Source of the DNA: UBA9926 sp023261215
Lineage (GTDB): Bacteria; Pseudomonadota; Gammaproteobacteria; Pseudomonadales; Azotimanducaceae
Direction: 5' to 3'
DNA: 64,000 nucleotides
Assembly (NCBI GenBank): GCA_038136035.1
Contig: JAYPYV010000004.1
Span: forward strand, 1-64,000
Shown here: positions 35,547 to 44,129 of the stretch, piece after piece
How the letters are laid out: each line of letters opens with the position of its first letter
Position numbering within the stretch: the first letter of the stretch is position 1
Made by a program: the position numbers and the translations under genes
Notes under the pieces: generated by a model
Database searches by the model: none
Seen by the model: the letters and a program-made list of their open reading frames with translations, nothing else
Told to the model about the DNA's origin: nothing

Positions 35547-36458
35547 ATGAAAAAACCGAGCCGGTTTGCTGCGATAGAAGCAGGTGGAACCAAGTGGCGA
35601 GTCAGTGTGGGTGAACCTCCTCACGATGTTCGCTCGGTATTGATTGCGACGAAAGATCCTGTCAGCACGCTAGGCGAGGTGATGATGTTTATCGAGGATG
35701 AGCTTCGTGTCCGAGGGCCTATTCAAGCCCTGGGCATTGGCAGTTTTGGGCCCGTGGGAGTGACGCCCAACCAAGACGGCTACGGCGTGATTGGACGAAC
35801 ACCCAAGGAGGGCTGGCAGGGCGTTAACTTGGTGTCTTATTTCGCAAAATTAGGGGTGCCTGTGGCGGTGGACACGGATGTCAACGTTGCGGCCAGGGGC
35901 GAATATGCAGCCTGGGGCAGTTCCTCTGGACGACTGATTTATGTCACGGTGGGCACTGGGATTGGTGCTGGGGTTGTGGACTCTGGGTGGACCAGTCTGG
36001 GTATGGACCATGCCGAAATGGGGCATATCACGGTTCGTCCGCATGCGGAGGATTCATTCGAGGGTCTCTGCCCTTATCACCGCCATTGCCTGGAAGGGCT
36101 GGCCTCGGGGCCAGCGATCGCTGCTCGCTGGGGGACGACCCTGTCAGCGCTCAACGAGCATCACCCGGCACACAGGATCATTGCGTATTATCTTGGGCAA
36201 CTGAGTGCCACGTTATTACTCACGCTCTCGCCGCATCAGTTGATCATGGGCGGCGGGGTGCTCGAAACGCCTGGCCTCTTGGCTTTGATCCGTCGATCCA
36301 CCCATGGGTTATTGAATGGGTACCTTGCTCGGTTCGATCAGTTGGAAGCGCTTAATGATGTGATTCAGGCCCCAAGGTTAGGGGCCCATGCGGGGATCAC
36401 AGGCGCGTTTTCACTGGCTCGGGAAGCGGTGACCGCCTCAGGGCCCTTATCCCGGTAG
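35547..36458 (+). CDS. ROK-family sugar kinase (fructokinase-like)
   Basis: A 303-residue kinase phosphorylating a hexose with ATP. Seen are the ATP-binding AIEAGGTKWR, the sugar-binding SFGPVG, DTDVNVAARGE and TVGTGIGAG, and the zinc-type motif HAEMGHITVRPH followed by GLCPYHRHCLEGLASGPA. The His/Cys pattern is typical of ROK fructokinases, though several also phosphorylate glucose or mannose. It could phosphorylate the sugar brought in by the permease in region 1, more than 27 kb away. It has a TAAGG ribosome site. Confidence 0.92.
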   Translation: MKKPSRFAAIEAGGTKWRVSVGEPPHDVRSVLIATKDPVSTLGEVMMFIEDELRVRGPIQALGIGSFGPVGVTPNQDGYGVIGRTPKEGWQGVNLVSYFAKLGVPVAVDTDVNVAARGEYAAWGSSSGRLIYVTVGTGIGAGVVDSGWTSLGMDHAEMGHITVRPHAEDSFEGLCPYHRHCLEGLASGPAIAARWGTTLSALNEHHPAHRIIAYYLGQLSATLLLTLSPHQLIMGGGVLETPGLLALIRRSTHGLLNGYLARFDQLEALNDVIQAPRLGAHAGITGAFSLAREAVTASGPLSR

Positions 36459-36851
36459 GCGGTCGAACGCGGCCACCCCATCTGGAATCCGGTGAAAGGG
36501 CTGCTGATCACACGTGTAAATCGCGATTTGTGGCTGACATTCTTTTGGGTCATCGAGCGTCCCTGCTTTCAAGACCACGGCACCCGGCAAACCCGGCGCA
36601 CGGGTCAGAATGTGCGTTCCGCAATTCGGGCAGAACTCTCGAGTGACCGCGCCTTCGATGTCATCACGGGTAAAACCTTTGGTTTGACCTTGGGTAAACG
36701 TCAAACCTGCTTCAGGTACGGCCATGAAAACATTAGCGGATCCGCCGGTTAAATATTGGCACTCCCGACAGTGGCACTGGGCTTGCATAACGGGGTCGCC
36801 CGCGGACTCATAGCGCACTTCACCACAATAGCATCGACCGGTTCTGCTCAT
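36447..36851 (-). CDS. GFA family zinc protein (Mss4-like)
   Basis: A 134-residue protein of the glutathione-dependent formaldehyde-activating family. Zinc-binding cysteines occur as CYCG, CHCREC and CPNCG. An upstream in-frame start at 36917 is rejected because AAGGAG lies seven bases before ATG 36851. Most members are not true formaldehyde enzymes, so function is open. The 3' end overlaps that of the convergent ROK kinase by 12 bases. Confidence 0.92.
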   Translation of the reverse strand: MSRTGRCYCGEVRYESAGDPVMQAQCHCRECQYLTGGSANVFMAVPEAGLTFTQGQTKGFTRDDIEGAVTREFCPNCGTHILTRAPGLPGAVVLKAGTLDDPKECQPQIAIYTCDQQPFHRIPDGVAAFDRLPG

Positions 36852-37114
36852 CTTCTTGCTCCTTCTTGAATTCCAAGAGCTTAGTCGTCTCAAAGCGTGT
36901 TGCCCAGCCCTGGTCAACGCGCTGCAAGCTATTCGACAGCTTGATGGCCTGGGCTAATTGCTCGGCCTTGGCCTGAAGCGGCGTCTTGGGTTGCCGGTTC
37001 CGGCATGGAGTCGCGAATCGCTCGAAAGGGGCTAGGAGAGCGGGCAGACGCTGGGCTTGGTTGCTGATAGAGGCAGTCTGACTAGAAATTCGCCTGATCG
37101 CAGTGGATCCAAGG

Positions 37115-39490
37115 TCAGTGCGTACCGATAATCCCCTTCTTGATGAGCCCTTCGATGTCGTCATCACTCAAGCCTTCAGCGCGAAGAATCTGGACGGAGT
37201 GCTCGCCAGCAAGTGGAGCCCCTCGCACCTCGGTCGGCGTTTGATCGAATGAGACCAGTGCGCCATGACGAAGATAGGTCCCGATCTCTGCGTCCTTCGC
37301 GGGCAATTTAAGATGATTCGTTTCAACTTGTTGATCGGTGTGCCAGAAGTGGGCCGGCGTTGCCTGGTCGGCTCGGACGCAAGCGACGCCACGCGGAACA
37401 CACAGCGCCATCCAGTCATCGGCGGTGCGTGTTTTGAAAACCGCGCTCAGCTGCGTCGCTGTCTCGTCGTCGTTCCGCGCAAGATCGACCTGCGAAATTT
37501 GATCAAGATGCGCTTCGGCGAGGCATTTGATGAGGTTGGCTTGCTCAGCCTCACTCGGGACCGCAAGGAAGACCCAGGTGCCGCCTGCGCAGGCATACAG
37601 CCGATAGGTTGCCGCCAGCCCGTAAAAGTTGGCGTCGGGCCTGGGTCGAGGTTTTTTGCCAGGGTAACGAATGAAGTCATCGGCGTTGGCGTACGCATTG
37701 GTGCCAAACATATCAACCATGATTTGCTGCCCGAGGCCGGTTCTTTGTCTTGCAGAAAGCCCGAGAAGGGCTGAAGAGGCGATCACAACCGAGGTATTGG
37801 GATCGGGGTTCAATTCGTTGGCGCGCATCAGTTTGCTGGTCCAGGCCACCAGTGATGCGGGGTTTTCAAGCGTTGAAGGCAGCGATTCACCCATCTGATA
37901 AAAGACCCCGCCAACCGACGCCCCCGGAATGGGATGTGTGCTCGGGCGATGGGCACTTGGGCCCAAGGGGCCATAGCCATTGCTTTGTAGGTAGACAATC
38001 CTTGGGTTCAGCGCTTTTACGGTGTCATAGTCGATACCGAGCCGCTCCGGTACACCGGGTCGATAGTTGTGCAGCACCACGTCAGCTTTGCTGATCAGGT
38101 CGAGCACCAATGCCTTGCCTTCGACTGATTTAAGGTCAACCGCGAGACTTCGTTTGCCTGCGTTGACACGCATCGCGCCGAGGCCGTCCATCATCGATCG
38201 GAATGGGTCGCCGGATAGGGGCTCGATTTTGATGACGTCCGCGCCCAAGTCAGCAAGAATTGAGGCGCCCAGGGGGGCCGCAATGATGGTTGCGAGTTCG
38301 ATGACCCGGATGCCTTTGAGCGGTGGGTCACGATGGCGGCCTGTGATCGGGGTCGCCCGCGGCGTTTCGAGCCAAGCATTGATGAGCGGGGCTGCGTCAT
38401 CGATAGCCTCAGAAATGCTCGCGGGTGTCTCACTCAGCTTCGCCAAAGGGCCGATCTGAACGCCCTCTGCGCCCAGAGGCACCACATGCCCGTTGGCAAC
38501 CAAGTCGGGGTCGTCTAGAGCATCTTGCGTCGATTGATACACCGTTGCGACGATGCCCCCATCTTCAATCATAGCTTGCATCCATGCCGACGAGTCTCGG
38601 GATTGAATCCGAGCCAGCATGCGCGCCCTGAAGGCCTCGTGGGCGGCCTCCTCAATCAATAACATTTGTTTCGGATCGTATAGAGGATCTGCCAGAACAT
38701 CGATGAGATCAGTGGCGATGAGAAAATTGTCGAACAGATGGGGCAGGAGATTGCCGAATTGCATCCATCGACCGTCACCCGCTTGGGCTGGGTGATAATA
38801 AAGACTGGGCTTTGGTGGCTGATCGTTGCGGCTGAGTAAAGGGATAAATTGCGCGTATCGCTCGGGTTTTTGCAACGCGATCAGTCCTCCCATGTCATAA
38901 GGCAGAAGGCCTCTGAGGAGACTGGTTTCGATGTGTCTCCCTCGAGCGCTGCTCGCTTGCTGGAGCACTGCCGCCAGGATGCCGGTGACTGAGGATTGAA
39001 TCGCAACGTGGGTTGCCACCTGCACAGCCGACCAGACGGGCCCAGGTCGGTCCGCAATACCCGAAAATTGCAGCATTCGACCCGCGTAGGCTGCGGCCAC
39101 GTGCTCGTAGCCCGGTAGATCAGCGAGCGGTCCGTTCATGCCAAACCCGGTGATTTGGCAATAATTGAGATGGGGAAAGCGCGCGCTGAGCGTTTCAAAA
39201 TCGAGCGCTCTCGCTGCCAATTTACGGGTGCGCCAATTCGTCACCAGTACGTCTGCCGAGGCCAGGAGCTCAGCGAATTTGATCTGATCGCCTTCAAGAT
39301 CGAGATCCAGCGGGCAGATGGCTTTGCCGCGGCGCCACATAGGCGCGGCGGGATGCTGATCCAAAAGCCCAGGTCGGGGCGGCTGAATGGTCAGGACTTC
39401 TGCCCCGAAGTCAGCAAGAATCATGGTGGTGACGGCAACGGTGGGCCCAGTGCCCAATTCGATGATGCGCAAATTGCTCAAGGCATTCAT
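37115..39490 (-). CDS. Double CaiB/BaiF CoA-transferase fusion
   Basis: A 791-residue protein with two CoA-transferase modules in tandem, about 1-375 and 390-790. Both have the opening motif (RIIELGTGPTVAV; RVIELATIIAAPLGA) and the EP/QPP loop after it. In the second module the catalytic Asp is present as Asp563 (ELNPDPN). By alignment with the single CoA-transferase at 24603, the same position in the first module is Gln157, so that half seems inactive. Such fusions may work as pseudo-heterodimers. The gene lies 62 bases downstream of a PRISE-type reductase on the same strand. The substrate is unknown. Confidence 0.9.
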   Translation of the reverse strand: MNALSNLRIIELGTGPTVAVTTMILADFGAEVLTIQPPRPGLLDQHPAAPMWRRGKAICPLDLDLEGDQIKFAELLASADVLVTNWRTRKLAARALDFETLSARFPHLNYCQITGFGMNGPLADLPGYEHVAAAYAGRMLQFSGIADRPGPVWSAVQVATHVAIQSSVTGILAAVLQQASSARGRHIETSLLRGLLPYDMGGLIALQKPERYAQFIPLLSRNDQPPKPSLYYHPAQAGDGRWMQFGNLLPHLFDNFLIATDLIDVLADPLYDPKQMLLIEEAAHEAFRARMLARIQSRDSSAWMQAMIEDGGIVATVYQSTQDALDDPDLVANGHVVPLGAEGVQIGPLAKLSETPASISEAIDDAAPLINAWLETPRATPITGRHRDPPLKGIRVIELATIIAAPLGASILADLGADVIKIEPLSGDPFRSMMDGLGAMRVNAGKRSLAVDLKSVEGKALVLDLISKADVVLHNYRPGVPERLGIDYDTVKALNPRIVYLQSNGYGPLGPSAHRPSTHPIPGASVGGVFYQMGESLPSTLENPASLVAWTSKLMRANELNPDPNTSVVIASSALLGLSARQRTGLGQQIMVDMFGTNAYANADDFIRYPGKKPRPRPDANFYGLAATYRLYACAGGTWVFLAVPSEAEQANLIKCLAEAHLDQISQVDLARNDDETATQLSAVFKTRTADDWMALCVPRGVACVRADQATPAHFWHTDQQVETNHLKLPAKDAEIGTYLRHGALVSFDQTPTEVRGAPLAGEHSVQILRAEGLSDDDIEGLIKKGIIGTH

Positions 39491-39552
39491 GGTGTCAAAA
39501 GACCGTCATTGATGAAGCTTGAGTGTGCTGAAATTGAGAGTCTCGAGCAAAT

Positions 39553-40647
39553 CTAATTTTGACGAGGGGGTAGTACGCCTCGAGACTGGAGTACCTTGAG
39601 CCAGTGGCAGAAGCTCTCTTCAGTGTTATAGGTATCGGTGAACCCTGCCTGCTTGATTTTGATTGTGCTCACCAGTGCGGGCGGGGGACTCACCTCGGCC
39701 CCGAACGCAAAGCACAGGTTCGCGTAGTGATGCGATTCACCTAGAAGTGAATCGAGCGACGGCGTCACCAAAGCATAATCTTGCGCCAGGGTTGCCCAAG
39801 CTTCCGTGCGCGTCTCGAAGTAGCCAACAAGATCGAGTGGTTCGTCTGGGCCAAGCGCGACGCCCAACGCATCGGCAAGCGCCGGCCAAAGATCTCGCCA
39901 TGAAAATACTTCGCCGTTGGTCAGATTAAATGTTTGGTTGATTGCCGCATCAGCATTCGCCGCCCAGACACAAGCGTCCCCTACAAGTCTGACATCGACG
40001 GCTTCCCAAACCCAATCCGCCCCCCCAGGGAAGCTGAAAGGCCGGCCTTCTAGGCGGCGCAATGCAGCATAGGCGCCGATCACTGGCGGTAAATTCATCA
40101 CCACGCCTTGATTTGGACCCACGATCAGCTGTGGCCTCAAGATGGTGTAGGTGAGGCCGTGTTGTTGTGCCGCTTGGGTTAGGCAATCTTCTTGCAGCCA
40201 ATAAAAATTAGGATGCTCGACTCGGGGCTGTGATTCCCTTGCTGGTATCCGCATGGGTTTAACCGCGCCCCCATAGGCCTTGGTGCCTTGAAGCAGGGTG
40301 ACCTGTCTGAGTTGCGTGGCGGCTAAAAGGCGTTTGAGAAGGCGCTCAAACATCTCGCCATTCCGATGGATTTGACGTGGGTCGCTCCAGCCGGATATGA
40401 GGCCTGGCAACTCGAAGACCGCGGTGTAGACCAAGTGCGTAACATCGGGGTGATCGAGAACCAGCTGGTCGATGGCATCGGCCTGGTCAAGGTCCAACGT
40501 GACGTGGGTCACGTCTCCCGATACCCAGGTTGGAAATCGTCGGGAGGCGGTTACAACCGACCAGCCCGATTGACAAAAGGCATTTGCGGCCGCGGATCCA
40601 ACCAGGCCACTGGCACCCACGATCAGGACTTTTGAAGTGGGGCGCAT
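39553..40647 (-). CDS. PRISE-type (progesterone 5-beta-reductase/iridoid-synthase-like) SDR
   Basis: A 364-residue NAD(P)H-dependent short-chain-type enzyme. LIVGASGLVGSAAA binds the cofactor. The PRISE pattern follows: THLVYTAVF, LLQGTKAYGG with the catalytic Lys, and NFYWLQEDCL with the catalytic Tyr, rather than the classic YxxxK motif. Known relatives reduce activated C=C bonds of enones, including 3-oxo-delta4-steroids and 8-oxogeranial. GTG at 40650 is directly before the ATG chosen here. It is followed by the double CoA-transferase on the same strand, suggesting one pathway. Confidence 0.85.
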   Translation of the reverse strand: MRPTSKVLIVGASGLVGSAAANAFCQSGWSVVTASRRFPTWVSGDVTHVTLDLDQADAIDQLVLDHPDVTHLVYTAVFELPGLISGWSDPRQIHRNGEMFERLLKRLLAATQLRQVTLLQGTKAYGGAVKPMRIPARESQPRVEHPNFYWLQEDCLTQAAQQHGLTYTILRPQLIVGPNQGVVMNLPPVIGAYAALRRLEGRPFSFPGGADWVWEAVDVRLVGDACVWAANADAAINQTFNLTNGEVFSWRDLWPALADALGVALGPDEPLDLVGYFETRTEAWATLAQDYALVTPSLDSLLGESHHYANLCFAFGAEVSPPPALVSTIKIKQAGFTDTYNTEESFCHWLKVLQSRGVLPPRQN

Positions 40648-40672
40648 CACTCTTTAAACGGCGTGCTAAGGA

Positions 40673-42001
40673 TCAACCAGAGACCGAGATATCCGCAAAG
40701 CGGATCATCGGCAGGCATGAAGACCTTTGCCAATTCCAATGAAGCGAGTCGCCGATGTCGCGGACGTCCTTGATCATTGAATAGAAGTTGCCCGCCACAG
40801 TGATGTTTCGAACGGGTTGAATCCGTTGAGCACCCTCTCGCAGGTAGCCCGAGGCGCCGAAACTGAATTCACCCGAGATGGGATTCGCGCCCGAGTGAAG
40901 GCCGGTCAAGTCAGTAACCTCAAGCCAGCGTCCTGCCGTGCAAGTGGCCTCTGTGGAAGGGCCAGGCTGAGCCTTGAGTTGATGTAAACCCACGCCCAAG
41001 GTGGACCGCGGTCCTCGGGTCGCGTGTCCTGTAGTGGTCACGCCATAATGGGCAGCGGTAGCACTGTTGTGGATGAGTGTCTGAAGCGTCCCTGCTGTAA
41101 TGAGCGGCGTTTGCTGTGCCAGTGAACCCTCATCATCGAACAGCGCGTAGCCAAAACCTTGGGTGTCCCCTGGGTCGTCAAACAGCGACAGCCGCGGATC
41201 TGCGATCGCATCCCCCAACCGATCGCGCATCGGGTTGACGCCATCTTTGGCGGATTTTCCTGAAAACATCATGGCAAAAACCGCGAGTAAGTCAGACTGA
41301 GTTTCGGTATCAAAAATGACATCGTACCGGCCCGAGGGAATGGGTTTCCCTTGAAGGATGTCGATGCCGGCTTGGTAGACCTTTGACACGAGTGCCTCGC
41401 GGTCGAGCGCCGTGAAACGACGCGCGGCTTGTCCCGCGCCTTCCATGGCGTTGGTCTCCCCGTCTTCGATCAGCGCGTAGGCATAGGCGCTCATGGATCG
41501 ATATCGAATGTCTGCTTTAAGGCCGGCAGTGGAGTAAATCGCGCGATGGCCGAAGCCAGACTGCACACCGTTGTAGGGCACGTTTTTGACCAGGGGCTTG
41601 GCTTTGAGCGCTGCCTCTACCCGAAGCGCGAAATCAATCTTGTCCTCGATAGAGGATTCATCATCCGGGCAGAGCAGGGCGTCGTCGGTTGTCATGTGAT
41701 TGGCGTTGGGCAAAATTCGTTCTGTGGGTTCCTCACCCGCATAGCTCGCGTTGGTTAACGCCTGGCTCACTAACGTCTCGATCGCCTCGGGATCGACCGC
41801 TTCGCTATAGGCAGTGCCGACTTTCGCGTTCTGGATGACACGAAGCCCAAGAATACGATTCGAGGTGACCTTGTGTTCTTCGAGTTCGCCGTCTCTTGCC
41901 TTCAGCGATAAAGATTGGCCTTGATCTACGATGAGATCGCCCTCAGCACCCGCATCAACCACGCGATTCAATATGGTCTCAATGACCGAGTGAAGGCTCA
42001 T
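40673..42001 (-). CDS. tldE: TldE/PmbA, metalloprotease-like partner
   Basis: A 442-residue member of the TldE/PmbA family. In the family it forms a heterodimer with TldD that degrades peptides and matures microcins or other RiPPs; TldE lacks the zinc site. Visible family stretches are LGLRVIQNAKVG, PSGRYDVIFDTE and LHSGANPISGEFSFGASGYL. ATG 42001 overlaps the tldD stop as ATGA, so it is chosen over 42085. The overlap shows tight coupling of the two subunits. Confidence 0.94.
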   Translation of the reverse strand: MSLHSVIETILNRVVDAGAEGDLIVDQGQSLSLKARDGELEEHKVTSNRILGLRVIQNAKVGTAYSEAVDPEAIETLVSQALTNASYAGEEPTERILPNANHMTTDDALLCPDDESSIEDKIDFALRVEAALKAKPLVKNVPYNGVQSGFGHRAIYSTAGLKADIRYRSMSAYAYALIEDGETNAMEGAGQAARRFTALDREALVSKVYQAGIDILQGKPIPSGRYDVIFDTETQSDLLAVFAMMFSGKSAKDGVNPMRDRLGDAIADPRLSLFDDPGDTQGFGYALFDDEGSLAQQTPLITAGTLQTLIHNSATAAHYGVTTTGHATRGPRSTLGVGLHQLKAQPGPSTEATCTAGRWLEVTDLTGLHSGANPISGEFSFGASGYLREGAQRIQPVRNITVAGNFYSMIKDVRDIGDSLHWNWQRSSCLPMIRFADISVSG

Positions 42002-43383
42002 TCCTGGCCTCCCACTAGAATGTCGTCCACTTTGAGCGTGGCTTGGCCAACCGTCGTCGGTATGGAGCCAGAGACCGACCCACACATGCCGCAGGCTAGA
42101 GAAAAGTCACGACCTACCATAGAAATTTCTTTAAGGACTGCGGGACCTGTGCTGATGAGGGTTGCAGCTTTGACCGGATATTTAATTTGGCCTTTCTCGA
42201 TGACATAACCTTCCGTCACAGCAAAGTTAAATTCGCCCGTGCCGGGTTGCACAGAGCCTCCGCCCATCTGGGCGGCATAAAGGCCATGGTCGATCGACTT
42301 GATCATGTCTTCGAAATCATCTTGGCCGGGTTCGATGAAGGTATTGCGCATCCTTGAGGCAGGCGCATATTTGTAGGATTCCCGCCGGCCTGACCCTGTG
42401 CGGGCGTAACCTGTCTGCGCTGAGCCGACGCGATCGACCAGAAAGCTGGTCAATCGGCCATCCTTGATCAGTTGAGTTCGCTGAGTTTCCATGCCCTCAT
42501 CGTCTATATTGATGGAGCCCCACTCGTTTTGCAGTGTCCCGTCGTCCACGGCGCTGACGACCTCACTGGCAATCATGTCACCCATTTTGTCGTGGAATAC
42601 GGAAGCTTTTTTGGCGACCGAAGTGGTTTCCAAAAGGTGCCCACAGGCTTCATGAAAAATAACGCCGCCAAATCCAGGCCCAATGACCACGGGCATTCTT
42701 CCAGAGGGGCATGGCTTGGCTCTTAGATTCACTAAGGCTTGCCTGGCTGCCTCATGCCCTGTTTTTTGTGGATCAAGTTGTTCTTTAATTTCCCAGCCGA
42801 TGAGTCCGCCATCGCCCCATTGCCCCGTGGCTTGCTCGTTGCCCTCAGCGGCAATCGCGGTAAGTGTCGCTCGAGCATAGTGCCTCGTGTCTTCGCGGAA
42901 GAGGCCCTCGCTGTTAAATATCATGACGCGCTGCTCGCGTTGCTTGCACATGCCTCGGGTCTGACTGATTTGGTTCGACGCCGCTTTCGCAGCCCGATTG
43001 GCGGAGAGCAAATAATCGATCTTTGAATCCACGTCATCCGCGGCAGACAGGGTGCGTTTGGCGGGGTGCCGATGGTCGACTTGACTGAAGTCAAACGCCG
43101 CAGCGCTTGCTAACGGATCGCGCAAATCCTTGGCGGCGAGTTCTGTCACGATGCGATGCAACTCATCTAGATCAGTTTGATTGGTGTAGCCGTAGAGCAC
43201 CTTGTGACCAAAAATAAGGCGAAGGCCAATACCAAAATCGATCCCTGACTCCACGGACTGAACGCGATCGCTCAGGGTCGATACGAGGTTAGAAAGATTT
43301 TTTTCGACATAAACTTCTGCAAAGTCGGCGCCGAGGTCCAAGCCGTGATGGATAACTGACTCTGCGGTGGCTGTTTCGATCAT
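41998..43383 (-). CDS. tldD: TldD metalloprotease
   Basis: A 461-residue member of the TldD/PmbA family with the zinc motif HEACGH at 244-249 and GPGFGGVIF just before it. The C-terminal CGMCGSVSG pattern supplies the further zinc-site cysteine. With TldE it forms a cytoplasmic peptidase. No RiPP precursor gene was recognised nearby. The gene is first in the tldD-tldE pair. Confidence 0.95.
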   Translation of the reverse strand: MIETATAESVIHHGLDLGADFAEVYVEKNLSNLVSTLSDRVQSVESGIDFGIGLRLIFGHKVLYGYTNQTDLDELHRIVTELAAKDLRDPLASAAAFDFSQVDHRHPAKRTLSAADDVDSKIDYLLSANRAAKAASNQISQTRGMCKQREQRVMIFNSEGLFREDTRHYARATLTAIAAEGNEQATGQWGDGGLIGWEIKEQLDPQKTGHEAARQALVNLRAKPCPSGRMPVVIGPGFGGVIFHEACGHLLETTSVAKKASVFHDKMGDMIASEVVSAVDDGTLQNEWGSINIDDEGMETQRTQLIKDGRLTSFLVDRVGSAQTGYARTGSGRRESYKYAPASRMRNTFIEPGQDDFEDMIKSIDHGLYAAQMGGGSVQPGTGEFNFAVTEGYVIEKGQIKYPVKAATLISTGPAVLKEISMVGRDFSLACGMCGSVSGSIPTTVGQATLKVDDILVGGQE

Positions 43384-43578
43384 GAATTTTCATTCCACAG
43401 GGAATCGCGCATTATAAAGGACTCTTCTAGGCGGTGGTTTTCTACGTGCGGTTTTCGTAGCGAGCTGAAGAGCTATGGCGGACTGAGACCGACTTATGAC
43501 TAGAGGCTGGGCGGATTCGAGCGCGATCAACGCTTGAGGGCGATGAATAGTCAAACCCCAATAGGGACGAAAAGCCCT

Positions 43579-43633
43579 CAAAGAGCCGTCTCCCCTCGGC
43601 GTTTCAGAGCCGCGGAACTTTTTAAGCTGGGCG
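43579..43633. repeat. 55-bp direct repeat, left copy at scaffold gap
   Basis: Begins CAAAGAGCCGTCTCCCCTCG and ends AAGCTGGGCG directly against the Ns. The copy at 43734-43788 is identical over all 55 bases. The length equals a common de Bruijn assembly k-mer, so the repeat may be a contig overlap that was not merged. A tandem repeat is the other option. Confidence 0.9.
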
Positions 43634-43733
43634 NNNNNNNNNNNNNNNNNNNNNNNNNNNNNNNNNNNNNNNNNNNNNNNNNNNNNNNNNNNNNNNNNNN
43701 NNNNNNNNNNNNNNNNNNNNNNNNNNNNNNNNN
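43634..43733. other. Assembly gap of 100 N
   Basis: Exactly 100 unknown bases, the conventional placeholder for a gap of unknown length. Confidence 0.99.
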
Positions 43734-43788
43734 CAAAGAGCCGTCTCCCCTCGGCGTTTCAGAGCCGCGGAACTTTTTAAGCTGGGCG
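43734..43788. repeat. 55-bp direct repeat, right copy at scaffold gap
   Basis: Identical to 43579-43633 and starts directly after the last N. See that entry. Confidence 0.9.
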
Positions 43789-44129
43789 CCTTCGATCAAA
43801 GGCGACCCAGTCTGCACCGGGATCTGACCTCTCGGGTCCGCCAGGGGTGGGACACGCTGCGAATTGAAGGGTCGGGGTCAAAGAATTTCTTGTTTGCAAC
43901 ATCAATCTTGGGTCAACGTCATTGAGGCTTGTACTTCTCGCGATTTGGATAAAGGATAGGTCGATCTATCGCTCCCAGCGTTAACGACAAGCCGCGGGCT
44001 GGCGATGGTTCATATGGTTTCTCCGTCGTGTCTTGGTCTTCGCAAAGGCGAGACCAGCTGAGCTTGAGCAGACCATGTGTGACGAAACCCAGAGCGAGTC
44101 ATCAGGTTCTGAAGATGAGGAGTGTGCCT

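Larger units (their letters stand above)
43384..44129. other. Gene-free region with scaffold gap
   Basis: 746 bases including 100 Ns. Divergent between tldD and the antiporter. No tRNA, small RNA or protein gene was recognised on either side of the gap; a hidden gene in the gap cannot be excluded. The 55-bp repeat flanking the Ns is listed separately. Confidence 0.5.

Noticed and set aside
43579..43788. CRISPR-like or IS terminal repeat
   Set aside because: Only two direct copies that touch the Ns exactly; no spacer array, transposase or inverted ends.
43534..43827. Open frame running through the Ns, on both strands
   Set aside because: It exists only because N codons are not stops; nothing in it resembles a protein.
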